Under the pieces are notes generated by a model. The model saw nothing but the letters and a program-made list of their open reading frames with translations, was not told the DNA's origin and searched no databases. A stretch of DNA of 36,988 bases, taken from contig NZ_LKKW01000011.1 of assembly GCF_001891165.1 (NCBI RefSeq), forward strand, positions 1 through 36,988, given 5' to 3'. Of the stretch, positions 9,257 through 20,200 are shown one piece after another; the first letter of the stretch is position 1, and every line of letters begins with the position of its first letter. Made by a program: the position numbers and the translations under genes. The DNA is from Streptobacillus ratti. Lineage in GTDB: Bacteria; Fusobacteriota; Fusobacteriia; Fusobacteriales; Leptotrichiaceae.

Positions 9257-9461
9257 AAAGAACACCTCCTATATTTTTGTAATAAAAAAACAAGATAAAA
9301 TCTTGTTCTCAATCATCAATAAAAATTTATTAGACATAATCTAACATAAATTAATTAACAATAACCTAACTCATATTAAGCATATGCACACTAAACGCTA
9401 TGGAAAGGTGAGAATCAAAATTCTACTTTTTTAATATCAAAATATTGATATTTTCTTTTAC
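9257..9461 (-). promoter_or_regulatory. infC-rpmI-rplT leader RNA (L20-leader-type candidate)
   Basis: About 205 nt of untranslated leader lie between the promoter and the AUU start. In order it contains a hairpin AATATCAA/TTGATATT, a segment with CTCACCTTTCC and GCATATGC, a TTAGA/TCTAA stem, a perfect terminator hairpin ending 14 nt before the Shine-Dalgarno sequence, and then AGGAGGTG. CACCT in the leader is complementary to AGGTG of the ribosome binding site. The position matches the L20 leader known in Bacillota, but I could not match a covariance model by eye. Confidence 0.6.
9284..9307 (-). terminator. Attenuator hairpin in the infC leader
   Basis: On the minus strand AACAAGAT, loop TTT and ATCTTGTT form a perfect 8-bp stem followed by seven T. 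It lies upstream of infC rather than behind a gene, so it is best read as a regulated terminator. Confidence 0.75.
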
Positions 9462-9467
9462 TACAAA

Positions 9468-9496
9468 ATAATAACATATTTTATAATATTTGTCAA
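9468..9496 (-). promoter_or_regulatory. Promoter of the infC operon
   Basis: Minus strand: TTGACA (9496-9491), 17-bp spacer, TATTAT (9473-9468). The predicted transcription start is near 9461. Confidence 0.75.
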
Positions 9497-9510
9497 TTCT
9501 TTTGTATTTA

Positions 9511-9535
9511 GAAACAAGAGTGATTAAATCACTCT
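9511..9535 (-). terminator. Terminator overlapping the rpoD stop codon
   Basis: AGAGTGAT (9535-9528), loop TTA, ATCACTCT (9524-9517), then TGTTTCT. The 8-bp stem begins within the rpoD TAG. The T-run is interrupted, so efficiency may be partial. Confidence 0.6.
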
Positions 9536-10673
9536 AATTTCTAAAATCTTCTAATCCTTTTTTCTTTTTAATATTTTTCAATTTATTTATAGCCTTAACT
9601 TCTATTTGACGTATTCTTTCTCTTGTTACATCAAATATTTTTCCAACTTCTTCTAAAGTTTTAGGAGCACCATCATCAAGCCCATATCTTAATCTTAATA
9701 CTTGTTCTTCTCTTTCATTAAGTTCTTTTCTAAGTATATCATTTAATTTTTCTTTTAATACAGATCTTACTGTAGCTTCATGAGGATTTAAGAATTTATC
9801 ATCTTCAACAAAATCTCCTAATTCTGAATCATCTTCACTTCCTACTGGAGTTTCTAATGATATTGGATCTTGATTCATTTCTAAAATATTTTTAACTTTT
9901 TCTACTGGCATTTCAACTATTTCAGCTAAATAATCATCAGTAGGTTCTTTCCCTGTTTCTTGTAAATGTATTCTCGATGCTTTCTTTATCTTATTTATAG
10001 TTTCTATCATATGTACAGGTATTCTTATAGTTCTACCTTGATCAGCTATAGCTCTTGTTATAGCTTGTCTTATCCACCATGTAGCATATGTTGAAAACTT
10101 AAACCCTTTATCCGATTCAAATTTTTCAACTGCTTTCATTAATCCTATATTACCCTCTTGGATTAAATCAAGTAATTTTAAACCTCTATTTGTATGTTTT
10201 TTAGCAATACTTACAACTAATCTTAAATTTGATTCCATTAATTGTTGTTTGGCTCTTTCATCACCTTCACCTATACGTTTTGCTAATTCAAACTCTTCCT
10301 CACTTTTAAGTAAAGGTATTTGACCTATTTCTCTTAAATACATTTTAATTGGTTCATCAACATCTGATGATTCACTAACAGTTGTTAAATCTTCGTTTAA
10401 TAGGGCTTCGACTTCTTTTTCATCGATATTTATTTCTGGCTCTTCTCTTTTTATTTTTTCTACTTCTTTTTTCGATTTATTTTTGTCGGCTATTTTATTT
10501 ACAATTTCTACATTTAATTCTTGCAACTTAAAAAATGTAGCTTCTATTTTATCTTGAGAGAAATTATTTTTCATTAATTTATTAATTTCTTCTCTACTAA
10601 TAATTTTCTCTTCTTTCGCTATTTTGATTAAATTAGATAAACTTTCCTTTAAATCTATATTTTTAGCCGCCAT
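9534..10673 (-). CDS. rpoD: Primary RNA polymerase sigma factor (sigma-70/SigA)
   Basis: A 379-residue housekeeping sigma factor, close to Bacillus SigA in length. A short region 1.1 (1 to about 100) is followed by region 1.2 ([17 protein letters not shown]), region 2 with the core-binding and -10-recognition helices ([46 protein letters not shown]), region 3 ([17 protein letters not shown]) and region 4 with the -35-binding helix-turn-helix ([20 protein letters not shown]). It follows dnaG with a 1-bp gap, the classical macromolecular-synthesis arrangement, and shares the dnaG promoter. The near-consensus TTGACA/TATAAT promoters in this window fit recognition by this factor. Confidence 0.97.
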   Translation of the reverse strand: MAAKNIDLKESLSNLIKIAKEEKIISREEINKLMKNNFSQDKIEATFFKLQELNVEIVNKIADKNKSKKEVEKIKREEPEINIDEKEVEALLNEDLTTVSESSDVDEPIKMYLREIGQIPLLKSEEEFELAKRIGEGDERAKQQLMESNLRLVVSIAKKHTNRGLKLLDLIQEGNIGLMKAVEKFESDKGFKFSTYATWWIRQAITRAIADQGRTIRIPVHMIETINKIKKASRIHLQETGKEPTDDYLAEIVEMPVEKVKNILEMNQDPISLETPVGSEDDSELGDFVEDDKFLNPHEATVRSVLKEKLNDILRKELNEREEQVLRLRYGLDDGAPKTLEEVGKIFDVTRERIRQIEVKAINKLKNIKKKKGLEDFRN

Positions 10674-10674
10674 T

Positions 10675-12453
10675 TCAATCTCCCTTTAAAACTATTATTT
10701 CTTTATAACATTTCTCCAAAGTATTAATATTCACAATATTTCTAAGTTTATTTAATAATTTACCTATATATATCTTTTTATCAATTTTTTCATTAATAGG
10801 TAATATATCAATTGAATCTTCATATTTTTTTATCAGTAATTCTAACCAAGTTTTAATTATTCTAATATAGTCTTCATCTGTATAGTTATTTTTAAATCCA
10901 CATGTTGTTTCTATCATAAATTCCTCTTCATCTTTAGTTAAAATAAGAGAGGAAGCTTTATACATTTTATAATCTACAGATAAAAGCTTTTTATGTAGTT
11001 CTATATATTTATTACTTTGAAATTGAAAAGATTTAAGCATATTATACAATATTTGATCTACTTCTTTTCCTAGTAACAAAAAAACTATACTTAATTTTTC
11101 TAATTCTTCTTGTTTATTTATCTTTTCATTAGAACTATCTTCAACAAATTTTTTAACAATATTTGTATTTTTATTAGTGTTTCTCATATACTTTGATAAA
11201 ATATATTTAGTTTCTACATCTATTAATTTTGAAAATTTTTCTATTTCAACACTATATACTATATCATTAGTTATGTTTTCAAAATATGATTTCATCAATT
11301 CTATTGCTTCTCTTTTTGAAGTAGTTTGAGTAAAATCAAAATCTTTTAAATTCATTTCAAATACATAATCTAATGCTCCTACAGATTTACCTAATATCTT
11401 AAAAAAATCATCTTTGCCATATTTTTTAAAATATTCATCAGGATCTTTTACATCATCAGGTAAACTAGCACATTTAATATTAAACTCTAATTTGTTTAAT
11501 ATATTTATTACTGATCTAGTTGCTTTTTGACCAGCTTCATCTTTATCATACATTATAATTATATTATCTGTATATTTCTTTAATAGTTTTGCTTGTTTTT
11601 CAGTAAAGGCTGTTCCTAAAGAGGCAACTGCACTATTAAAAGTATTAATATGTGAACTAAGCACATCTAAAAAACCTTCCATTAATATAGCATATTTTTT
11701 CTCTTTTATCTCTATACCTTTATTAAATAATCCATATAATTCACCACTTTTATCAAAGACATAGCTTTCAGTAGAATTTATATATTTAGGTATATTTATA
11801 TTATCACCTATATATCTTCCACCAAAACCAACTATTTGTTGATGACTATTAAATATTGGAAATATTATTCTTTCTCTAAACACATCATAAATATTATCAT
11901 TATCTGTACTACTTACCATAACTAAACCTAATTTAATTAATTCTTCGACTTCATACTTTTCTTTTAAATAATAATAAAGTGAATGCCAATCACTAGTAGC
12001 ATATCCTATATCATATCTATTTAAATCATTTAAATTAAATCCTCTATTAATTAAATATTCTTTAGCTTCTGGTGATTTTTCAAAATTTAATTTAAAAAAT
12101 TCTAGTGCATCTTTTAAAATTTTATGTCCAATATTATCTTTAATAATATATTTTGAATTACTTTTTTTTATACTAATACCATATTTTTGGGCAAGCTCAT
12201 GTAATGCTTCATAATAAGAAATATTTTTTATATATGAATAAAACTTTATTACATTTCCAGCTTTTCCTGAACTAAAATCCTTAAAAATTTTTTTTGTCGG
12301 ATGTACAGAAAATGATGGAGTATTTTCGCTTTTAAAAGGAGAATATCCCTTGTAACTTGCTCCTGCCTTATTTAAATCAACATATTGCCCTATTAGGTCA
12401 ACTATATCAACGTTATTAATTATTTTTTCTTCATCTTCAGACAGTTTATACAT
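10675..12453 (-). CDS. dnaG: DNA primase DnaG with degenerate zinc-ribbon domain
   Basis: A 592-residue primase that makes RNA primers at the replication fork. The TOPRIM catalytic core is intact: Glu259 (MEGFLDV), GTAFTEKQ (280-287), and Asp303 and Asp305 (MYDKDEAGQ). The N-terminal domain aligns without gaps to the CHC2 zinc ribbon ([15 protein letters not shown] then [10 protein letters not shown]), but the four ligands are Ser38, Lys41, Asp59 and Ser62 in place of Cys, His, Cys, Cys. Metal binding is therefore unlikely, although the fold may persist. The C-terminal DnaB-binding region (from about 430) is divergent. The start is ATG at 12453 with GGAGGAG upstream. The gene has its own promoter over the rpoZ 3' end and is followed immediately by rpoD. 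Confidence 0.95.
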   Translation of the reverse strand: MYKLSEDEEKIINNVDIVDLIGQYVDLNKAGASYKGYSPFKSENTPSFSVHPTKKIFKDFSSGKAGNVIKFYSYIKNISYYEALHELAQKYGISIKKSNSKYIIKDNIGHKILKDALEFFKLNFEKSPEAKEYLINRGFNLNDLNRYDIGYATSDWHSLYYYLKEKYEVEELIKLGLVMVSSTDNDNIYDVFRERIIFPIFNSHQQIVGFGGRYIGDNINIPKYINSTESYVFDKSGELYGLFNKGIEIKEKKYAILMEGFLDVLSSHINTFNSAVASLGTAFTEKQAKLLKKYTDNIIIMYDKDEAGQKATRSVINILNKLEFNIKCASLPDDVKDPDEYFKKYGKDDFFKILGKSVGALDYVFEMNLKDFDFTQTTSKREAIELMKSYFENITNDIVYSVEIEKFSKLIDVETKYILSKYMRNTNKNTNIVKKFVEDSSNEKINKQEELEKLSIVFLLLGKEVDQILYNMLKSFQFQSNKYIELHKKLLSVDYKMYKASSLILTKDEEEFMIETTCGFKNNYTDEDYIRIIKTWLELLIKKYEDSIDILPINEKIDKKIYIGKLLNKLRNIVNINTLEKCYKEIIVLKGD

Positions 12454-12471
12454 ACACTCCTCCGTAATATA

Positions 12472-12499
12472 AGTATAGTGCGATATTTAAAATTGTCAA
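12472..12499 (-). promoter_or_regulatory. Promoter of dnaG-rpoD
   Basis: Minus strand: TTGACA (12499-12494), 16-bp spacer, TATACT (12477-12472), then GGAGG just before the dnaG ATG. It lies in the short gap after rpoZ. Confidence 0.7.
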
Positions 12500-12508
12500 G
12501 ACAATATG

Positions 12509-12694
12509 TTAATCATTTTCAATAATTTTAACTTTTTCCTCTAATATATCTTCAAATACATTATCTATAATTTTAAATTTTTCTACACCCTCTATAAATT
12601 CTTTCCTAGCTGCTTTACCAGCTAAGATAGCTAATTCATATTTATTAGGTACTTTTTTCAATAATTCATCTACTGAAATTTTTTCCTTTTTCAT
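12509..12694 (-). CDS. rpoZ: RNA polymerase omega subunit
   Basis: A 61-residue protein with the omega signature PNKYELAILAGKAARKEF (about 16-33), preceded by ISVDELLKKV. Omega assists folding and assembly of beta-prime. The ATG overlaps the gmk stop in an ATGA, indicating translational coupling, and the gmk-rpoZ pairing is widely conserved. It is somewhat shorter than E. coli omega (91 residues), lacking the dispensable C-terminal tail. Confidence 0.93.
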   Translation of the reverse strand: MKKEKISVDELLKKVPNKYELAILAGKAARKEFIEGVEKFKIIDNVFEDILEEKVKIIEND

Positions 12695-13248
12695 AGTATT
12701 TCTCCTTTAGCTATGATATCAATAAGTTGCTTACAAGAATCTTCAATACTATGATTAATTATTGTATAATCATAATCTTTTTCATATTCAAGTTCTTTAA
12801 TAGCATTTTCCAATCTTTTTTGTATTACTTTATCACTATCTGTATTTCTGCCTCTTAATCTTTTTTCTAATTCTTCAAGATTAGGAGCTTTAAAAAATAT
12901 CAAAATAGAGTCATTTCTTTTACTTTTAGCTATAACTCCCCCTTGAACATCTATTTCAAGAATAACATTTTGACCATTTTCTAAATGTTTTTCAATTTCT
13001 GAATTTAATGTACCATAATAATTACCATGAACATTTGCATATTCAAATAATCCATTTTCATTAATTTTCTTTTCAAATTCTTCCTTAGTTATAAAGTAAT
13101 AATCCTTACAATCAACTTCTCCAGTTCTCATTTGACGAGTAGTTACAGAAATTGCTAAAGGTATATTTAACATATCTCTTACTAGTTTTGTAACAGTTGA
13201 TTTCCCAGAACCTGATGGTCCTGAAACTATGAATAATTTCCCTTTCAT
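12691..13248 (-). CDS. gmk: Guanylate kinase
   Basis: A 185-residue kinase that converts GMP and ATP to GDP and ADP. The P-loop is GPSGSGKS (10-17). The GMP-binding segment SVTTRQMRTGEVDCKDYYF and the lid region FEYANVHGNYYGT, followed by EIDVQGG, are characteristic of Gmk. The length is normal. It lies between rpoC and rpoZ, starts at ATG 13248 with GGAGAG upstream, and overlaps rpoZ by 4 bp. Confidence 0.96.
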   Translation of the reverse strand: MKGKLFIVSGPSGSGKSTVTKLVRDMLNIPLAISVTTRQMRTGEVDCKDYYFITKEEFEKKINENGLFEYANVHGNYYGTLNSEIEKHLENGQNVILEIDVQGGVIAKSKRNDSILIFFKAPNLEELEKRLRGRNTDSDKVIQKRLENAIKELEYEKDYDYTIINHSIEDSCKQLIDIIAKGEIL

Positions 13249-13272
13249 CTTTACTCTCCTAATTAATATACA

Positions 13273-13288
13273 AGGGGATATCTCCCCT
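13273..13288 (-). terminator. GC-rich intercistronic hairpin between rpoC and gmk
   Basis: AGGGGA, loop GATA, TCCCCT: a perfect 6-bp stem that stands out in AT-rich DNA, 7 bp after the rpoC stop. No T-run follows, so it is more likely an mRNA-processing, stability or weak-attenuation element than a full terminator. Confidence 0.45.
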
Positions 13289-13294
13289 CATATA

Positions 13295-16200
13295 TTATAT
13301 TTCATCTATTATTTTCTCGTCAACTTCACCTAAAAATAGATTTAAGTCCTTATAATTTTTAAATCCTGTTCCTCCAGGTATTTTCTTACCTATAGTTACA
13401 TTTTCTTTAAGTCCTTCAAGTCTATCTACTTTTCCTTCAACTGCTGCATTTGCCAATACTTTAGTTGTTTCTTGGAATGAAGATGCTGATATAAAGCTTT
13501 CTGTATTTACAGCTGCTTTTGTTATACCTTGAATAACTGGTTCAAAAATTGCAGGTCTTTTACCTTTAGAAACTAATATCTTGTTTTCTCTTTCAATTAC
13601 TTTCTTATCTACTAATTCATCTTCTAAGAATAATGAATCTCCTGATTCTTTAATTCTAATTTTTTGGAACATTTGTTTAACTATTATTTCTATATGTTTA
13701 TCATTAACAGTAACACCTTGGCTTCTATATACTTCTTGTACTGATTCAAGTATAAATTGTTGTGCTTCAACTGCTCCTTTAATTCTTAAGATGTCATGTG
13801 GTGATATAGGCCCCTCTGTTAATTTATCTCCAGCATTTATTATCATTTCATTTGAAACTACTAAATGCTCTCCAGCAGGTATTGAATATTCTTCTATTAC
13901 AGTATCTTTATCTATATCATGAATTTCAACAACTCTCATACCTTTTTTAGTTTTATCTGAGAATTTAATTCTACCACCAACATTAGCAAGTATAGCTTTG
14001 CCTTTTAAGTTTCTAGCTTCAAATAATTCTTGAACTCTTGGAAGACCTCCAGTAATATCTTTATTTCCTCCACCTGTTTTAGGTAATTTAGAAATTATAT
14101 CTCCTGGTTTAATCATTTCTCCCTCTTTAAATAATAGATAAGAACCGTAATTTATATGATATTCTTTAATTTTCTTACCTTTATCATCATATACTATTAC
14201 TCTTGGTTTAACTTGAGTACTTTCTATAGGTTTAATAGCTAATCTTTCAATAACATCATATTTAACATCTATATTTTCTTTAATATAGATATCTCTAAAT
14301 TCTATACGACCAGCTACTGTTGAAATAGTTGGAGTTTGGAAAGGATCAAATTCTATTAAAATTTGCCCCTTTGTTACCTTTTCATTATTTTTAACTCTTA
14401 GCACTGATCCTGATGGTACTTCATAACGATATTTACCTAAAATTACTTTACCTATTGATGAAACAACTATTTCTCTTCCATCTGGATAAGTAAATGTTTC
14501 AATATTTTCAAATTTAATTTTTCCATCTTCATCTGCTCTATAATCAGATTGAACTTCAGAACCCGTTGCAACCCCTCCTGTATGGAAAGTACGCATTGTA
14601 AGCTGAGTTCCTGGTTCTCCTATTGATTGAGCTGCAATAACTCCTACCGCTTCTCCAAGTAATACTTCTTTATGATTAGATAAATCAACTCCATAACATT
14701 TTTTACATACACCTTTATCAAGTTTACATGTTAAAGGAGATCTCATCTTAACGCTAGTTATATTTCTCTTAACTATTTCAGCTAATAAATTCTTAGTAAT
14801 TAAAGTATTTGCTTTAGCTATTACTTTTCCATTATCTACTAAATTTTCAGCTAAAAATCTTCCATATATTCTTTCTTCTAATTTTTCTATAACTTTACCT
14901 TCATAAGTTAAATCACTTACTTCTATTCCATGATTTCCACAACCACAGTCATCTTTATTAACTATTAATTCATGAGAAACATCTACAAGTCTTCTTGTTA
15001 AATATCCTGAATCGGCAGTTCTTAAAGCTGTATCTGCTAGTCCTTTTCTCGCACCATGTGATGACATAAAGAACTCTAATACGTTTAATCCCTCTCTAAA
15101 GTTGGCTTTAATTGGTATTTCAATAATTTCCCCTTTAGTATTTGACATCATTCCACGCATTCCTCCTAATTGACGAATTTGTGCAATAGATCCTCTAGCT
15201 CCAGAGTTTGCCATCATATATACAGGATTAAATTGATCTAGGCTGTCCATCATGGCTTTAGTTACATCATTAGTAGCCTTATTCCACACTTGAACTGTTC
15301 TTCTATATCTTTCATCATTAATAATTTCCCCTGCTTTATAAGCATTTTCAATATCTACAACATCTTGATCTGCTTTAGCAAGTATAGCTTTTTTCTCAGC
15401 TGGAATTTGTAAATCTTCTATACCTACACTTACTCCAGCAAATGTAGCAAAGTGATATCCAAATTCTTTAATTTTATCTATTAATTCACAAGTTTTTTCA
15501 AATCCATATTGTTCATATAATCCTGCAATTAATTTACCTAATTCAACTTTACCAAAAGTAACTTCATAATTTCTAATTTCTTCTGGTAATAATTGGTTAA
15601 ATATTATTCTACCAGGTGTAGTTTTAATAATTTCACCATTTATTCTTACATTTACTAAAGCATGGACACCAACTTTTTCATTTTGGTATGCTGTAGTTAA
15701 TTGTTCTATACTAGAAAAATATTTATTTTCTCCTATTTCTCCTAGTCTTTCTTTAGTCATGTAATAACATCCCATAACCATATCTTGAGATGGAACTGCT
15801 ATAGGTTTACCACTTGATGGTGCAATAATATTATTAGTAGCAAGCATTAATAACTTAGCTTCAAGTTGTGCCTCTGGTGATAAAACTAAATGAACTGCCA
15901 TTTGGTCTCCATCAAAATCGGCATTAAATGCAGAACATACTAATGGGTGAAGTCTAATAGCTTTCCCCTCAATTAATGTTGGTTCAAATGCTTGTATTGA
16001 TAGTCTATGTAAAGTTGGGGCACGGTTTAATAACACTGGGTGGTTTTTAATAATTTCTTCTATTAATTCCCAAACTGCTTCGTTTTCTTCTTCAACCATT
16101 TTTTTAGCAGTTTTAACATTGCTAGATATACCCCTTTTAACTAATTCTCTCATTAAAAATGGTTTATATAATTCTAATGCCATTTTCTTAGGTAATCCAC

Positions 16201-17266
16201 ATTGATGAATTTTTAGATTTGGACCTACAACTATAACTGAACGTCCTGAATAATCCACACGTTTCCCAAGTAAGTTTTGTCTAAATCTTCCTTGTTTACC
16301 TTTTAACATATTTGATAATGATTTAAGTTCTCTATTAGATTGAGTAACAACTGGCTTCCCACGTCTACCATTATCTATTAGAGCATCTACTGCTTCTTGT
16401 AGCATTCTTTTTTCATTTCTTATCATAATTTCTGGAGCATTAGAATCTATTAATTTTTGTAATCTAATATTTCTATTTATTACTCTTCTATATAAATCAT
16501 TTAAATCACTTGTTGCAAATCTTCCACCATCAAGTTGTACTAGTGGTCTTAAATCTGCTGGTATAACTGGTAATATAGTTAAAATTAACCATTCAGGTTT
16601 ATTTCCTGAACTAATAAAATCTCTAACTATTTTTAATCTTTTTACCATTTTCTTTCTTTTTTGACTTGAATTTTCTCTATCAATTTCTTCTTCTAATTCT
16701 TTTTCTAAAACTGGTAATTCTAATTCTTGTAACAATTCTAAAATACCCTCAGCTCCCATTTTAGCACGGAATGAACCACGATCATTGCTTTCTGTGCATA
16801 ATCTGTACTGTTGTTCTCTAATAATTTGATTTTTATTAAATTCAGTATTTCCTCCATCTATAACTATATATCTTGAGAAATATAGAACAGCTTCAAGTTC
16901 TTTAGTACTTATACCTAAAAGTAAACTCATTTTATTTGGAGTTCCTTTAGAATACCAAATATGAGCTATAGGAGTTGCAAGTTTAATGTGTCCCATTCTT
17001 TCTCTTCTAACTTTAGAAGTTGTAATAGTAACTTTACATTTTTCACATACAGTTCCTTTATCTTTCATTTTTTTGTGTTTACCACATGTACATTCATAAT
17101 CTTTTGTTGGTCCAAATATTTTCTCACAAAAAAGACCATCTGGTTCTGGTTTTAATGTTCTATAGTTTATAGTTTCTGATTTAGTTACTTCTCCATAAGA
17201 CCATTCCAATATCTTTTCAGGTGAAGCAAGTTTAATTTGAATACTATCAAAATCTCTTATACTCAT
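13295..17266 (-). CDS. rpoC: RNA polymerase beta-prime subunit
   Basis: 1323 residues. The catalytic Mg-binding motif NADFDGDQMA is at 448-457. The N-terminal zinc ribbon is intact (Cys59, Cys61, Cys74, Cys77), as is the second zinc site (CGCGNHG and CKLDKGVCKKC). The rudder/lid region (RQNLLGKRVDYSGRSVIVVGP), bridge helix and trigger-loop region (SHGARKGLADTALRTADSGYLTRRLVDV, quoted in part; TQLTMRTFHTGG) are all recognisable. It lacks the long insertions of the proteobacterial protein. It follows rpoB by 29 bp with GGAGG before the ATG and is probably co-transcribed with rplJL-rpoB. Confidence 0.98.
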   Translation of the reverse strand: MSIRDFDSIQIKLASPEKILEWSYGEVTKSETINYRTLKPEPDGLFCEKIFGPTKDYECTCGKHKKMKDKGTVCEKCKVTITTSKVRRERMGHIKLATPIAHIWYSKGTPNKMSLLLGISTKELEAVLYFSRYIVIDGGNTEFNKNQIIREQQYRLCTESNDRGSFRAKMGAEGILELLQELELPVLEKELEEEIDRENSSQKRKKMVKRLKIVRDFISSGNKPEWLILTILPVIPADLRPLVQLDGGRFATSDLNDLYRRVINRNIRLQKLIDSNAPEIMIRNEKRMLQEAVDALIDNGRRGKPVVTQSNRELKSLSNMLKGKQGRFRQNLLGKRVDYSGRSVIVVGPNLKIHQCGLPKKMALELYKPFLMRELVKRGISSNVKTAKKMVEEENEAVWELIEEIIKNHPVLLNRAPTLHRLSIQAFEPTLIEGKAIRLHPLVCSAFNADFDGDQMAVHLVLSPEAQLEAKLLMLATNNIIAPSSGKPIAVPSQDMVMGCYYMTKERLGEIGENKYFSSIEQLTTAYQNEKVGVHALVNVRINGEIIKTTPGRIIFNQLLPEEIRNYEVTFGKVELGKLIAGLYEQYGFEKTCELIDKIKEFGYHFATFAGVSVGIEDLQIPAEKKAILAKADQDVVDIENAYKAGEIINDERYRRTVQVWNKATNDVTKAMMDSLDQFNPVYMMANSGARGSIAQIRQLGGMRGMMSNTKGEIIEIPIKANFREGLNVLEFFMSSHGARKGLADTALRTADSGYLTRRLVDVSHELIVNKDDCGCGNHGIEVSDLTYEGKVIEKLEERIYGRFLAENLVDNGKVIAKANTLITKNLLAEIVKRNITSVKMRSPLTCKLDKGVCKKCYGVDLSNHKEVLLGEAVGVIAAQSIGEPGTQLTMRTFHTGGVATGSEVQSDYRADEDGKIKFENIETFTYPDGREIVVSSIGKVILGKYRYEVPSGSVLRVKNNEKVTKGQILIEFDPFQTPTISTVAGRIEFRDIYIKENIDVKYDVIERLAIKPIESTQVKPRVIVYDDKGKKIKEYHINYGSYLLFKEGEMIKPGDIISKLPKTGGGNKDITGGLPRVQELFEARNLKGKAILANVGGRIKFSDKTKKGMRVVEIHDIDKDTVIEEYSIPAGEHLVVSNEMIINAGDKLTEGPISPHDILRIKGAVEAQQFILESVQEVYRSQGVTVNDKHIEIIVKQMFQKIRIKESGDSLFLEDELVDKKVIERENKILVSKGKRPAIFEPVIQGITKAAVNTESFISASSFQETTKVLANAAVEGKVDRLEGLKENVTIGKKIPGGTGFKNYKDLNLFLGEVDEKIIDEI

Positions 17267-17295
17267 CGAATATGAGCCTCCTTATTCTAGTTTTT

Positions 17296-20200
17296 TTATC
17301 CCTCAAAATTATTATCTAATTCTATTCTTTCTCCCTCTTTATTATATAGATTTACATCTAATCCTAAAGATTGGAATTCTTTAATAAGTACTTTAAATGA
17401 TTCAGGAGCATCTGCTTCTGGCATTGATTGTCCTTTAATTATCGATTCATAAGTCTTAGTTCTACCATTAATATCATCAGATTTAACAGTCAACATTTCT
17501 TGAAGGATATTTGAAGCTCCATATGCCTCAAGAGCCCAAACTTCCATTTCTCCTAATCTTTGTCCACCAAATTGAGCTTTACCTCCAAGTGGTTGTTGAG
17601 TAACTAGTGAATATGGTCCTATTGCTCTAGCGTGCATTTTATCTTCAACTAAATGGTGTAATTTTAACATGTACATTCTTCCTACTGTTACTGGATTATC
17701 AAAATATTCTCCAGTTCTACCGTCAATTAGCTTAACTTTTCCTGTTCTAGGATATCCAGCTTCTTCTAAGTAATTTTTAACATCTTCTTCAGTTGCACCA
17801 TCAAATACTGGTGTTGCAATATGTTTATTCATATCCCCTATAGCAAGTCCCAAATGAACCTCTAATACTTGACCTATATTCATACGAGATGGAACTCCTA
17901 ATGGATTTAAACAAACATCAACTGGAGTACCATCTTCTAAATGTGGCATATCTTCAACTGGTAATACACGAGATATAACCCCTTTATTACCATGTCTTCC
18001 TGACATTTTATCTCCAACCATTATTTTTCTTTTTTCTGCAACATAAACTCTTACTACCTTATTTACACCTGCTTTTAAATCATCTTTATTTTCTTTAGAT
18101 AATACTAATACATCTACTACTGTACCTTTAACTCCATGTGGTAATCTTAGCGATGTATCTCTTACATCTTTAGCTTTTTCTCCAAAAATTGCTCTTAATA
18201 ATCTTTCTTCAGCAGGTGGTTCACTCTCACCTTTAGGAGTTACCTTACCAACTAAGATATCATCAGGTTCAACATAGGCTCCTATTCTTACAATACCGTC
18301 TTTATCTAAGTTACGTAAAGCCTCTTCAGATACATTAGGTATTTCTCTTGTAATTTCTTCTTCTCCAAGTTTTGTAGTTCTTGCTTCTATATCAAATTCT
18401 TCTATATGTAATGATGTAAATACATCATCTTTTCTTAATCTTTCTGATATTAAAATTCCATCCTCGAAATTGTATCCTTCCCAAGGCATGAATGCAAGTA
18501 ATATATTTTTACCTAAAGATAAATCTCCACCTGATGTAGATGGTCCATCTGCTAATATATCTCCTTTGTTTACTTTAGCACCTAAATCTATTATTGGTTT
18601 TTGATGTAAACACATACTTTGATTAGATTTTTCAAAATTTAATAATCTATGTAAATGTTCATCTCCTTTTTTATCTGTAACTATAATTTTACTTGCATCA
18701 ACATAAGTAACTTCTCCTTTTACTTTTGATACAAGCACTGCTCCAGAATCTATAGCAACCTTTCTTTCAAGACCTGTTCCTACATAAGGAGCTTCTGTTT
18801 TAAGTAATGGTACTGCTTGTCTTTGCATGTTTGATCCCATTAATGCACGGTTAGCATCATCGTGTTCTAAGAATGGAATTAACCCTGCTGATACTGAAAC
18901 TATTTGCTTAGGAGAAACGTCCATTAAATCAACTTGTTCTTTTTTAACATGAACTATTTCATCACCATATCTACATGTGATATCGTTATCAAGTAATCTT
19001 CCTTTTTCATCTATATTAGTATCTGCTTGAGCTATAAATAATCCCTCTTCTTCATCAGCAGCAAGATAACTAATATCATTAAAATCAGCTACTCCATCTT
19101 TAACTTTTACAAATGGAGTTTCAATAAATCCATATTTATTTACTTTACCATAAGTTGAAAGTGAAGCTATTAACCCTATATTTGGTCCCTCTGGAGTTTC
19201 TATAGGACAAACTCTTCCATAATGTGAGTTATGAACGTCTCTAACCTCAAATCCTGCTCTATCTCTTGAAAGTCCTCCAGGTCCTAATGCTGATATTCTT
19301 CTCTTATGAGTAAGTTCAGCAAGTGGATTTGATTGATCCATAAATTGAGATAATTGTCCACTACCAAAAAATTCTAATATTAAAGCATTTAATGGTTTAG
19401 TGTTTAATAAACTTTGAGGTGTTAAAGTATTAATGTCTTGAGTTTGCATTTTTTCTTTAACCATTTTAGACATCTTAGCTACTCCACCTTTAATTTGGAT
19501 AGATAATAGCTCTCCAACTCCTCTTACTCTTCTATTTGATAAATTATCTATATCATCAGTACTTCCACCACCGTTATATAGTACTTTTAAGTAGTTTATA
19601 GTTGCTATTACATCTTTTTTTGTTAAAACTATATCTTGTTCGTTAATTTCTCCTTCAAGTTTTAATCTCTTATTAATTTTGTATCTTCCAACAGGTGCAA
19701 AATCATATCTTTGAGGATTAAAGAACATAGGTATAATTAAGTTATAGGCACTCTCTACAGTAACTATATCTCCAGGCTTTATTTTTTTAAACACTTCTAC
19801 TACAGCCTCATCAGATGATTTAGTATGATCATCTTTAATTGATTTAGCTATCATTCTATCTTCTGGTTTTACTTCCCATATAGTAATTTCTGAAATGTTA
19901 TATTCAATTAATTTATCTACAGTAATTTCATCTATAAAGCTTTCTGATTCTATTACTATTTCTCCTGTTTTCTCATTAACTATATCTTCATTAACAAATG
20001 AACCCTCTATTTCTGTTCTAATAACACTTTTTGCATCTTCTATATTCTTATACTTTTTGTATATAGGTGCAAGTTGTATAGTTTTAATTTCAAAGAATTC
20101 ATCCATTATTTCAGAATTAGATTCAAAAAATTTAACTGCTTTTAAAAATACAGATGCTAATACTTTTTTCTTTCTATCAATTTTCACATTTAAAACATCA

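Noticed and set aside
9254-9265. GTG at 9265 as start of infC
   Set aside because: It is part of the AGGAGGTG Shine-Dalgarno sequence; the ATT at 9256 has correct spacing and gives the family N-terminus.
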